A stretch of 64,000 nucleotides of DNA from Robiginitalea sediminis (lineage in GTDB: Bacteria > Bacteroidota > Bacteroidia > Flavobacteriales > Flavobacteriaceae). The stretch lies in contig NZ_NGNR01000001.1 of NCBI RefSeq assembly GCF_002198115.1, forward strand, positions 1,105,332-1,169,331. Direction: 5' to 3'. Shown here piece after piece: positions 53,997-62,092 of this stretch. The notes under the pieces are model-generated. The model had not been told where the DNA came from and did not search any database. It saw only the letters and a list, made by a program, of their open reading frames with translations. The position numbers and the translations under genes were made by a program. The stretch's first letter is position 1, and each line of letters starts with the position of its first letter.

Positions 53997-54004
53997 CAAA
54001 GGTA
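53997..54004 (-). promoter_or_regulatory. Probable -7 element of pckA
   Basis: TACCTTTG on the minus strand matches TAnnTTTG in full, 64 bp upstream of the pckA start. The nearest TTG lies 26 bp upstream, longer than the usual spacer. Confidence 0.4.
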
Positions 54005-54094
54005 GGGCAGGACAGCAGGCTTAAATATGACAAAAATCAAAGATTATCCGGATCCTTCCCCCTTTTGAACTGTTCGGCGGATGGGCGGTTTTGT

Positions 54095-54102
54095 TATCTT
54101 TG
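54095..54102 (+). promoter_or_regulatory. Probable -7 element of ruvB
   Basis: TATCTTTG matches TAnnTTTG in full and ends only 7 bp before the ruvB start codon, so the transcript would have almost no untranslated leader. The -33 position holds TTC rather than TTG. Confidence 0.45.
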
Positions 54103-54109
54103 TTTTACG

Positions 54110-55132
54110 ATGAACGAACACCTGGACCCATCCTCCGAAAACCTCTCCCAGGAAGAACTCGATATTGAACGGGCCTTACGCCCTGTTTCCTTCGATGATT
54201 TCACCGGGCAGCAGCAAGTACTGGCCAACTTGCAGGTATTTGTACAAGCAGCCAACCTGAGGGGGGAGGCCCTGGACCATACCTTGTTGCACGGCCCCCC
54301 CGGGCTCGGGAAAACCACCCTGGCCCATATCCTGGCCAACGAGCTGGGTGTGGGCCTGAAAGCCACTTCCGGGCCGGTATTGGACAAACCGGGAGACCTG
54401 GCCGGACTGCTCACCAACCTGGAGCCCCGGGATGTCTTGTTTATCGATGAAATCCACCGGCTGAGCCCCGTGGTGGAAGAGTACCTGTATTCGGCCATGG
54501 AGGATTATAAGATCGACATCATGATCGAAACCGGGCCCAATGCGCGTTCGGTACAGATCCATCTGGAGCCGTTTACCCTGGTTGGGGCCACCACCCGTTC
54601 CGGGTTGCTGACAGCCCCCATGCGTGCGCGCTTCGGTATTTCGAGCCGGCTGGAATACTATGGTACGGAATTGCTTTCCACCATTGTGCAGCGCTCTGCC
54701 GATATCCTGAAAGTACCCATTACCGAAGAGGCCGCCATTGAGATAGCCGGGAGAAGCCGCGGTACCCCGAGGATCAGCAACGCCCTGCTGAGGCGGGTCC
54801 GGGATTTTGCCCAGATCAAAGGGGATGGCAACATCGACATGGAAATTGCCCGTTTTGGCCTTAAGGCCCTGAATGTGGATGCCTATGGGCTGGATGAAAT
54901 GGACAATAAAATCCTGGCTACCATCATCGATAAATTCAAAGGCGGCCCGGTAGGTATTACCACCCTGGCCACGGCCGTATCGGAAAATGCCGAAACCATC
55001 GAGGAGGTGTACGAACCCTTTCTGATCCAGCAGGGGTTTATCATGCGCACCCCCCGCGGACGGGAAGTGACCGAACTGGCCTACCGGCACCTGGGCCGGT
55101 TAAAAGGCGGCGCCCAGCCGGGCCTTTTCTAG
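54110..55132 (+). CDS. ruvB: Holliday junction branch migration ATPase RuvB
   Basis: AAA+ motor that with RuvA drives branch migration of Holliday junctions. From the ATG at 54110 the product is 340 residues, normal for the family; an in-frame upstream start at 53951 adds 53 residues without similarity. Seen motifs: [14 protein letters not shown], Walker [13 protein letters not shown], Walker B FIDEIHRL, sensor [18 protein letters not shown] and the C-terminal winged helix ending [16 protein letters not shown]. It lies between pckA (divergent) and a sensor kinase; ruvA and ruvC are not in the window. Confidence 0.97.
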   Translation: MNEHLDPSSENLSQEELDIERALRPVSFDDFTGQQQVLANLQVFVQAANLRGEALDHTLLHGPPGLGKTTLAHILANELGVGLKATSGPVLDKPGDLAGLLTNLEPRDVLFIDEIHRLSPVVEEYLYSAMEDYKIDIMIETGPNARSVQIHLEPFTLVGATTRSGLLTAPMRARFGISSRLEYYGTELLSTIVQRSADILKVPITEEAAIEIAGRSRGTPRISNALLRRVRDFAQIKGDGNIDMEIARFGLKALNVDAYGLDEMDNKILATIIDKFKGGPVGITTLATAVSENAETIEEVYEPFLIQQGFIMRTPRGREVTELAYRHLGRLKGGAQPGLF

Positions 55133-55217
55133 TCAGAGGCGTATCCCAACCCCTTCACCCGTTATTTTTGTATTTTTCCGAAGCCCCCTTAAAAGAGGGC
55201 CCAACCCACCTGTCCCC

Positions 55218-58067
55218 ATGCGGAAGACCTTTGCCATCCTCGCACCCCTGTTCCTGTTCGCCACAGGCCTGATGGCCCAAAGGGAGTACACCCTGGACCC
55301 ACGTTACCCCGTACACGACCTGGACCCGTTCCTGGAAGTCTTTCCGGACCCGGAAGGGTTGTATACCCCTATGGCGGTTTTGCAGAAATCGACCACCCCT
55401 CCCCAAATGGGAGATCAGTTGCCCCGGTATGGACAGGTAGGGGTCCTGTACTGGGGTCGGCTCCGTCTGAAGGCTGTGGATTCCCTTCGGGGCTGGACCC
55501 TCCAGATGGAGGATAAATGGCTGGGCCCCCCGGCCTGGACCAAAAGTAACGGGGAGGTAGATGTCTATGGGTATTCGGGGGGTGTCCGCATATTCCACAA
55601 GAAAACCGGGGTGGAAGTCCCAAGGCAGGAACGGGATACGGATTTGCATTGGACCCTGAACAGTATTTCCCTGGAAGCCCTCCCCCCGGGGGAATCCGTT
55701 ACCCTTGTTTTCCGGGTGCGAGGCAACAGCCTGGGGTATCCGGCCTACTTCAACCTGTCGGCGCGTGCCCCGGAGTATACCTTTTACCACGAACCGTATT
55801 TTTTCAACCGGAGCTTCAACATCTTTATGTTCGGGGTTACCCTGATCATTTTCCTGTACCACTTATTGCAATTCCTTTACCTCAGGGAGAAAGTCATTTT
55901 CTGGTTTACCCTCTGGTTGCTCTTCTGCTGTATCACCCAGGCCATGACTGCCGGGTTAGTCATTGGCTCCTTTACCCGGTCTCGGTTTCCTGTACAAATC
56001 TTTATCGCCAACGGGATTTTCTATATTTTCTGGTTCTTCGGAAGGGCCTTTACCGATTCGGCACGAAAGTTTCCTGTCCTGGACCGCCTGGTGCTGGTCC
56101 TCACCGGGTTGATTTTTCTGGAAATCTGCGGGGCCATCATTGCCCTGCTCTTTTTGGATGCGCAACCCTGGATGACCGGGGTAGGGAACCACTATGTCTT
56201 CCTGTGCATCTATGCCGTTCTCAGTGCCCTGCTATCCATTGCCTTCCTGATTCAAAAGGACCGCTTTGCGCGGTATTTCGGGGTGGGCTCCCTGATTGCC
56301 AACCTGGCGCTGATTGTCGGTACCCTATGGTCCATGGGATATATAGGGATGCCCCTGGGGTTTGACCCGTACGCCTCCGGTATCCTTTCTCAGATTATTA
56401 TTTATTCCTTTGGCATCGTGTACCGGCGCCGGAAACTGGCCCGGCAGGCCGAAGCAGAGCGGATTGAGGTGGCCCGTTCCCAGGCAGAGGTGGCACGGAT
56501 CCGGGACCTGGACCAGCTCAAGTCCCGCTTTTTTACCAACATCAGCCATGAATTACGCACGCCCCTAACCCTGATACAGGGTCCTATCCGCCATGCCCTT
56601 CGTAAAGAGGACGAGGCTGATGCCGTGATGTTGCCGCGCAAGGCCGTCAATACCGTCCTGCGGAACACCGACCGGCTGCAGTCCCTGGTAGACCAGTTAT
56701 TGGAACTCTCCAGGATTGAGAGTGGGAAAGTGAGTATCGGGTTGCGCTTCGGGGATCTTTCGGGCCCGGTAAAGTCGCTGGCCCATTCCTTCGAAAGCCT
56801 GGCCGAGCGGGAGAATATCCGCTATACGACCGACTTCAGCGCGGGGGAACTGGAAGGCTGGTACGACCGGGACAAGCTGGAAAAGATCATTTACAACCTG
56901 CTCTCCAATGCTTTCAAGTACACCCCTAACGGGGGCGAGGTCCGCTTTGGGGTGTCCCGGGACGCAGGCAGGCTCGTGCTTCAGGTGGAAGATACGGGCA
57001 AAGGGGTTGCTCCGGAAGACCTGAACCACATTTTTGAACGGTTTTACCGGGTGGAGGGCAATGAGGAAAAGGGCAGCGGGATTGGCCTGGCCCTCTGCAA
57101 GGAACTGGTAGAGCTGCAAAGCGGCGTAATCCGGGTAAGCAGTGCCCTGGGTAAAGGAACCACGTTCCGGGTAGACCTGCCCCTGCAACGGGAGGACTTC
57201 CCCAGGAATGCCGTGGTCCTGGAGAAGGCTGGGGATGCTGCCGGCCTGGCAGAAACAGCTCCGGCACAAGAAGCGGTGACCCATACCACTGCCCAGCTGC
57301 AGGATATGGAAAAAGAGAAACCCGTTGTATTGCTGGCGGAGGATAATCCGGACCTGCAGGAATATATCTCGGAAATCCTGGCCCGGGACTATTGCGTGCT
57401 TCAGGCTTCGGACGGTCTGCAGGGGGAACGGATGGCCATTGAACACATCCCGGACCTGGTGGTTTCCGATGTTATGATGCCGCAAAAAGATGGCTTTGAA
57501 TTGTGCCACGCCATAAAGACAAATGCCAAGACCAGCCATATCCCTGTGGTCTTGCTCACGGCCAAAGCCGGACACGAGAATAAGATGGAAGGCCTTTACC
57601 AGGGGGCCGATGCGTACCTGACCAAACCGTTCGACCCGGAGGAACTCCACCTTCGCCTGCGCAACCTGCTGGACTCCAAAATGCGCCTCTGGGAAACCTT
57701 TAAGGCTTCCGGGTTGGTCTTGGTTGACGACCTGGGGGTAGGATCCCTGGACGATGCCTTCCTGCGGAAAATCATGAATACGGTAACCGGGCAATTGGAT
57801 TCTGAATCCCTTGGGGTGGAAACCCTGGCCAGGGAGGTGGGTTTCAGCCGGGCACAACTCAACCGGAAGCTAAAAGCGCTGACAGGTAAATCCCCCAACC
57901 AGCTCATCATGGAGACCCGGCTGAAACGTGCCTACCAATTGCTGGAGGAGGGAGCCGGGTCTGTATCTGAGGTAGCGTACTCGGTGGGCTATTCCAACCT
58001 TTCCTACTTCACCAAACGGTTTAAGGCCTTCTATGGCTGTGCTCCAAGCCAGGTTATAAAATCCTGA
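55218..58067 (+). CDS. Hybrid histidine kinase: 7TMR-DISM sensor, kinase, receiver and AraC-type DNA-binding domain
   Basis: A one-protein signalling system of 949 residues. In order: signal peptide (1-20), extracytoplasmic 7TMR-DISM sensor domain (about 25-190), seven membrane helices (about 200-402), a coiled-coil linker with Glu/Ala/Arg (405-435), histidine kinase with His444 (FFTNISHELRTPLT) and ATPase motifs (NLLSNAFKYTP, EDTGKGVAP, GSGIGLALCKEL), receiver domain with phosphoacceptor Asp751 (VVSDVMMPQKDG) and Lys803, and an AraC-type helix-turn-helix at about 840-949. It resembles the hybrid two-component regulators of Bacteroidota, but with a 7TMR-DISM sensor instead of the common propeller sensor. 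It may control the lipoprotein and cytochrome genes that follow. Confidence 0.93.
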   Translation: MRKTFAILAPLFLFATGLMAQREYTLDPRYPVHDLDPFLEVFPDPEGLYTPMAVLQKSTTPPQMGDQLPRYGQVGVLYWGRLRLKAVDSLRGWTLQMEDKWLGPPAWTKSNGEVDVYGYSGGVRIFHKKTGVEVPRQERDTDLHWTLNSISLEALPPGESVTLVFRVRGNSLGYPAYFNLSARAPEYTFYHEPYFFNRSFNIFMFGVTLIIFLYHLLQFLYLREKVIFWFTLWLLFCCITQAMTAGLVIGSFTRSRFPVQIFIANGIFYIFWFFGRAFTDSARKFPVLDRLVLVLTGLIFLEICGAIIALLFLDAQPWMTGVGNHYVFLCIYAVLSALLSIAFLIQKDRFARYFGVGSLIANLALIVGTLWSMGYIGMPLGFDPYASGILSQIIIYSFGIVYRRRKLARQAEAERIEVARSQAEVARIRDLDQLKSRFFTNISHELRTPLTLIQGPIRHALRKEDEADAVMLPRKAVNTVLRNTDRLQSLVDQLLELSRIESGKVSIGLRFGDLSGPVKSLAHSFESLAERENIRYTTDFSAGELEGWYDRDKLEKIIYNLLSNAFKYTPNGGEVRFGVSRDAGRLVLQVEDTGKGVAPEDLNHIFERFYRVEGNEEKGSGIGLALCKELVELQSGVIRVSSALGKGTTFRVDLPLQREDFPRNAVVLEKAGDAAGLAETAPAQEAVTHTTAQLQDMEKEKPVVLLAEDNPDLQEYISEILARDYCVLQASDGLQGERMAIEHIPDLVVSDVMMPQKDGFELCHAIKTNAKTSHIPVVLLTAKAGHENKMEGLYQGADAYLTKPFDPEELHLRLRNLLDSKMRLWETFKASGLVLVDDLGVGSLDDAFLRKIMNTVTGQLDSESLGVETLAREVGFSRAQLNRKLKALTGKSPNQLIMETRLKRAYQLLEEGAGSVSEVAYSVGYSNLSYFTKRFKAFYGCAPSQVIKS

Positions 58068-58221
58068 ACCTACCGTAAACAGGGCGTTGCCAGTACCATG
58101 ATTCAAATGTGCCAGGAATTGCGTCAATAGTGACAAAGGGGTTAGGGGGAAACCGGGAACTTCGTCCCAGAGGAAAGCAAGAGAACCTTTCCAGATTGTT
58201 TCAACCAAAAACCCTTTCATT

Positions 58222-58785
58222 ATGAAACCCATTAGTTATCTGGCCTCCATGGCCTGTTTGTCTTTGATTGTTCTCCTTGGGTCCTCGTGCACCCAGGAAA
58301 TCCCGGACCCGGAACTGGAAGTATCTGCAGTTTCCCTTAAGGCCGGAGCCACCACCTTCGAGGGGGAACTTAAAACCGTACGCAAGGCCGCCATGCGCTA
58401 CCACAGTTTTCAGCAGGCTGTCCGCAACGGCTATGCAGATTCCTATCCGTTTAACCCTTCCCCTTATGTGCCACAGATGGGCTTTCATTATATCAATGTT
58501 GGCCTGATGGATGGTACTTTCGATATGGAGAACCCCGAGATCCTGCTCTATGTGCCCGATGCGCAGGGCAACCTGAAACTGGCCGGGGTGGAATACGCCG
58601 TACCGGTAGCCCTCTCCCCGGAAGCCCCCGAAGGATTTACAGGGTCCGAGGACCATTGGGAGTATAACCCCAACGTAGCCGGCGGCGCATGGACCCTGCA
58701 CGCCTGGGTAGTCCTGGAAAATCCCGAGGGTGTTTTTGCCCCCCACAACCCGAATGTACCAGTATCCGACCCTTCGCTCGATTAG
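58222..58785 (+). CDS. Hypothetical lipoprotein
   Basis: A 187-residue lipoprotein with lipobox LLGSSC (Cys23). The mature protein is acidic and has a recognisable C-terminal section with HWEYNPN and TLHAWVVLENPEGVFAPHNP, seen in other uncharacterised bacterial proteins, but no known function. It starts 154 bp after the hybrid kinase gene and 49 bp before a cytochrome c lipoprotein gene on the same strand; the two may be an operon. A link to the kinase is suggested by position only. Confidence 0.7.
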   Translation: MKPISYLASMACLSLIVLLGSSCTQEIPDPELEVSAVSLKAGATTFEGELKTVRKAAMRYHSFQQAVRNGYADSYPFNPSPYVPQMGFHYINVGLMDGTFDMENPEILLYVPDAQGNLKLAGVEYAVPVALSPEAPEGFTGSEDHWEYNPNVAGGAWTLHAWVVLENPEGVFAPHNPNVPVSDPSLD

Positions 58786-58834
58786 GCGCTACCGGCCACA
58801 CCCGAAGAATCATTAATTTTTAATCCCTACCCAT

Positions 58835-59419
58835 ATGAAATCGAAGTCCTTATTATGGGGCCTGGCTATCCTCCTGTCCCTTGGAATAATCGCCTGCCAA
58901 CAGGGGCCCAAACCCGAAGTGGTAACCCAGGTGGCAGAACTCACCACCCAAGACCCCATCCAGCGTGGAAAATACCTGGTGGAAGCCATCGGGTGTGCAG
59001 ACTGTCATTCCCCCAAGAAGATGACCGAGCAGGGTCCCGTACTGGACATGGACCGCTATATGATGGGGTATGATGCCTCCATGCCCTTACCCCCTGTGCC
59101 CCAGGAAGTACCCCTTGGCCCGTGGATCCTGATGACGGGAGACCTTACCGCCGCCGTAGGCCCATGGGGGGTGTCCTACGCCGCCAACCTCACCCCCCAT
59201 GCCAGCGGCCTGGGGAACTGGTCTATAGAGCAATTCAAAAAGGCCCTCCGGGAAGGCAAGTACAAGGGCCTGGATAACAGCCGACCCCTTATGCCGCCTA
59301 TGCCGGTACAGGCCTTTCGCAACCTCACCGACCAGGACCTGGAAGCCATGTTTGCCTACCTTCAGTCGCTCCGGCCCATAGATAATGTGGTCCCGGCCTA
59401 CCAGCCGCCCGGTTCCTGA
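58835..59419 (+). CDS. Monohaem cytochrome c lipoprotein
   Basis: A 194-residue lipoprotein. The signal peptide ends IIACQQ (lipobox Cys21). The single haem site is Cys54-Cys57-His58 (CADCHSP), followed by segments like those of cytochrome c domains of sugar or alcohol dehydrogenase subunits: YAANLTPHASGLGNWSIEQFKKALREG and MPPMPVQAFRNLTDQDLEAMFAYLQSL. The methionine in LMPPMP is the likely sixth haem ligand. It follows the hypothetical lipoprotein gene by 49 bp. The redox partner is unknown. Confidence 0.85.
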   Translation: MKSKSLLWGLAILLSLGIIACQQGPKPEVVTQVAELTTQDPIQRGKYLVEAIGCADCHSPKKMTEQGPVLDMDRYMMGYDASMPLPPVPQEVPLGPWILMTGDLTAAVGPWGVSYAANLTPHASGLGNWSIEQFKKALREGKYKGLDNSRPLMPPMPVQAFRNLTDQDLEAMFAYLQSLRPIDNVVPAYQPPGS

Positions 59420-59456
59420 GGTTTTTTATTCAGGGCTAATGGAGTAACTTGGCCCT

Positions 59457-60383
59457 ATGGACCCGTCTCGTTACAGCCAAATGATCAAAGCCGAAGCCAA
59501 GCGCCTCGGCTTTTTGTCTTGCGGTATATCCAGGGCCGATTTCCTCGAAGAAGAAGCCCCACGCCTGGAGCGCTGGCTCCGGTCTGGCATGCATGGGGAA
59601 ATGACGTATATGGAAAACCATTTCGACAAACGCCTCGACCCGCGAAAACTGGTCCCGGGAGCCCGGTCGGTGGTGTCGGTCCTGCTCAATTACTTCCCGG
59701 AAAACCAACAACCGGATGGCACGTACAAGGTTTCCAAATATGCCTATGGCAAGGACTACCACCACGTGATCAAAGGCAAGCTTCGCGAGCTCCATCATTT
59801 TATAGAATCGGAGATAGGCGAGGTGGGGGGCAGGGCCTTTGTGGATTCTGCCCCGGTGCTTGACAAGGCCTGGGCGGCGCGAAGTGGCCTGGGCTGGATT
59901 GGGAAAAACAGCAACCTGCTGACCCGCCAGGTGGGGTCCTTTTATTTTATCGGGGAGCTTATCCTGGATTTGGATCTGGCCCCGGACGCCCCGGTCACAG
60001 ACCATTGCGGCAGCTGTACGGCCTGCCTCGATGCATGCCCTACCCAAGCCATAGTGGCACCTTATGTGGTGGATGGCAGCAAATGTATCTCCTACTTTAC
60101 CATAGAACTGAAAAATGAGATTCCCGCCGGCTTCCGGGGCGAATGGGACGATTGGATTTTCGGATGCGATATTTGCCAGGATGTCTGCCCTTGGAACCGC
60201 TTTGCCAAACCCCACCAGGAACCCGACTTTGACCCCCATCCGGATTTGCTCACTATGGAAAGGAAGGATTGGGAGGAGATTACCGAGGCGGTATTTGGCC
60301 GGATATTCCAGAAATCTGCGGTAAAGCGAACCAAGTTTGCCGGCCTCAACCGGAATATCCGCTTTCTGAATGGCGATACCTGA
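59457..60383 (+). CDS. queG: Epoxyqueuosine reductase
   Basis: Catalyses the last step of queuosine synthesis on tRNA, reducing epoxyqueuosine with cobalamin and two iron-sulfur clusters. The 308 residues match the family in length and motifs: the N-terminal cobalamin-binding part ([41 protein letters not shown]) and two 4Fe-4S sites, [16 protein letters not shown] and [13 protein letters not shown]. It follows the cytochrome c gene by 37 bp on the same strand. It lacks the C-terminal HEAT repeats of longer QueG forms. Confidence 0.96.
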   Translation: MDPSRYSQMIKAEAKRLGFLSCGISRADFLEEEAPRLERWLRSGMHGEMTYMENHFDKRLDPRKLVPGARSVVSVLLNYFPENQQPDGTYKVSKYAYGKDYHHVIKGKLRELHHFIESEIGEVGGRAFVDSAPVLDKAWAARSGLGWIGKNSNLLTRQVGSFYFIGELILDLDLAPDAPVTDHCGSCTACLDACPTQAIVAPYVVDGSKCISYFTIELKNEIPAGFRGEWDDWIFGCDICQDVCPWNRFAKPHQEPDFDPHPDLLTMERKDWEEITEAVFGRIFQKSAVKRTKFAGLNRNIRFLNGDT

Positions 60384-60418
60384 AAAGTACCATCCGCCGA
60401 TGGGATAAATCCATCTTT

Positions 60419-60432
60419 CGCAAACGTTTTCG
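60419..60432. promoter_or_regulatory. LacI-family-like operator upstream of the MFS gene
   Basis: CGCAAACGTTTTCG is a 14-bp palindrome of the form CGnAAACGTTTnCG with a central CG, the form common in operators of LacI-type repressors. It lies 100 bp before the transporter start and near AATCTTTG (60450-60457), one base off the -7 consensus. No regulator gene is seen in the window. Confidence 0.4.
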
Positions 60433-60531
60433 TTGCTTTTTATGGCTGAAATCTTTGCCGCGCATGCCCCAAGCATGTGTCGAAAACACTATATTGACCC
60501 TAAACTAACAACCGGCTAAAGGCAACAAATC

Positions 60532-61854
60532 ATGAAAATTCCAAAGCCAAAATTATCGTTCTGGCAAATATTCAATATGAATGTTGGGTTTTTGGGAATC
60601 CAATACAGTTTCGGGCTGCAACAAAGTGCAATCAATCCGATCTTCCTGTTTCTGGGGGCAAAGGAGGAGATCCTTCCCATCCTGAATATTGCCGGGCCGG
60701 TTACGGGCCTTATCGTTCAACCCATAATCGGGGCCATTTCCGACAAGACCTGGTCGCCGCGCTGGGGTAGGCGTAAACCGTTTTTCCTGATTGGCGCCCT
60801 GTTGGGAAGTATCTGTTTGTTCCTCTTCCCGCTTAGCCCCGCACTCTGGTTTGCGGTGGGTCTGTTGTGGATTCTGGATGTTGGCAATAATATGGCAATG
60901 GAGCCTTACCGTGCCTTTGTGGGCGATAAGCTCCCCGACCAGCAGATGAACCTCGGCTACCAGATGCAAAGCCTCTTCGTGGGGGCGGGTATCCTGTTGG
61001 CCAATGCCTCCATATTTATTTTTCAGGACTGGTTTGGCGGGGGTGAGGAAATCACGGGTGCCGTACCCAAATGGCTGTATTATTCCTTTTTTATCGGCTC
61101 CTTTCTCTCATTAGCCACCATCCTCTGGTCAGTCCTGAAAACTCCAGAGATTCCTCCCAGCCAGGAAGAGTTCGAAGTGATCCGCAGGCATCGAACCCTG
61201 CCGTTTTGGGAGCGTTTTAAAATCCCGTTTATCGAGATCAGCGAAGCGGTTAAAGATATGCCTAAGTTCATGTGGAAACTGTCTGGGGTCTATCTGTTTC
61301 AATGGTATGCCTTGTTCATATACTGGCAGTTTATAACCCCACTTTTCCGCACCACCATGGGGTTTGATACATCCCAGGCAGCCGCCCAGGCAGCCAAGAT
61401 GAGCACGACCTACAATATTGTGACTACTGTGGTGGCCCTGGTCTTGGTTCCGCTTACGATGCGCTACGGGGGCAAACGGGTCTACGCCCTGAGTCTTTTC
61501 GGGACGGCCATTGCCCTTTTTGCCATCCCTTATATCTCCGATCCGGTATATGTGTTAATGCCCATGGTGTTGTTTGGCGTGGGGTGGGCCGCCATGATGG
61601 GGATTCCTTACAGCATGGTTTCCAAAATTGTCCCGCAGGACCGGCGGGGGGTCTATATGGGCATCCTCAATATGATGATCGTGATCCCTATGGGTATCGA
61701 AACCCTGAGTTTCGGCCCCATTTTTAAAAACCTGCTGGGTGAAAGTTCGGTTAATGCCATGTTGTTTGCAGGAACCTTTTTTACTATCGCTGCGGTGCTG
61801 GCGCTGCGCCTGAATGTTAAAGCGGAACAGGATGAGGAGGTAGAACAAGCCTGA
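60532..61854 (+). CDS. MFS transporter, SLC45/sugar-type
   Basis: A 440-residue inner-membrane transporter with 12 helices of the major facilitator type. The N-terminal region (FWQIFNMNVGFLGIQYSFGLQQSAINPIF) and the loop motif SDKTWSPRWGRRKPF are those of the family that includes sucrose/maltose proton symporters (SLC45 group, MalT-like). It most likely takes up a disaccharide together with protons. A candidate LacI-type operator at 60419-60432 fits sugar control. Downstream is a GC-rich double hairpin at 61855-61913. No glycosidase gene is adjacent in the window. Confidence 0.85.
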   Translation: MKIPKPKLSFWQIFNMNVGFLGIQYSFGLQQSAINPIFLFLGAKEEILPILNIAGPVTGLIVQPIIGAISDKTWSPRWGRRKPFFLIGALLGSICLFLFPLSPALWFAVGLLWILDVGNNMAMEPYRAFVGDKLPDQQMNLGYQMQSLFVGAGILLANASIFIFQDWFGGGEEITGAVPKWLYYSFFIGSFLSLATILWSVLKTPEIPPSQEEFEVIRRHRTLPFWERFKIPFIEISEAVKDMPKFMWKLSGVYLFQWYALFIYWQFITPLFRTTMGFDTSQAAAQAAKMSTTYNIVTTVVALVLVPLTMRYGGKRVYALSLFGTAIALFAIPYISDPVYVLMPMVLFGVGWAAMMGIPYSMVSKIVPQDRRGVYMGILNMMIVIPMGIETLSFGPIFKNLLGESSVNAMLFAGTFFTIAAVLALRLNVKAEQDEEVEQA

Positions 61855-61913
61855 GGTGGCGGGTAAAGGCGGAAGCGGTTTTTCCTCTCGGGGGGTCCCC
61901 CCACCCGCCCACC
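61855..61913 (+). other. GC-rich double inverted repeat after the MFS gene
   Basis: GGTGGCGGGT (61855-61864) can pair with ACCCGCCCACC (61903-61913, one bulged base), enclosing GGGGGGTCCCCCC (61890-61902). It begins directly after the MFS stop codon. No long T run follows, so it may be a weak terminator or a 3' end protecting structure. The rest of the 238-bp gap to maeB, apart from the -7 box at 62067, holds nothing I recognise. Confidence 0.4.
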
Positions 61914-62066
61914 CAATACCAAAATACCTTCCCTCCCTGCAACCCCCAATCAACGATGGCCCGGATGCTCCCTGAAACCTGTCCCACATCAGGCTACCCG
62001 AGATATCCGGACTCCGGGGAAGATAAAATTCCCATGATTCTCATCCCCAGATTGGATACTCCCGTG

Positions 62067-62074
62067 TACCTTTG
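62067..62074 (+). promoter_or_regulatory. Probable -7 element of maeB
   Basis: TACCTTTG matches TAnnTTTG and lies 18 bp before the maeB start. A TTG is present at 62052-62054, but with a spacer of 12 bp, too short for the usual -33. Confidence 0.4.
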
Positions 62075-62092
62075 TGAAACAATGAAGCCGTC

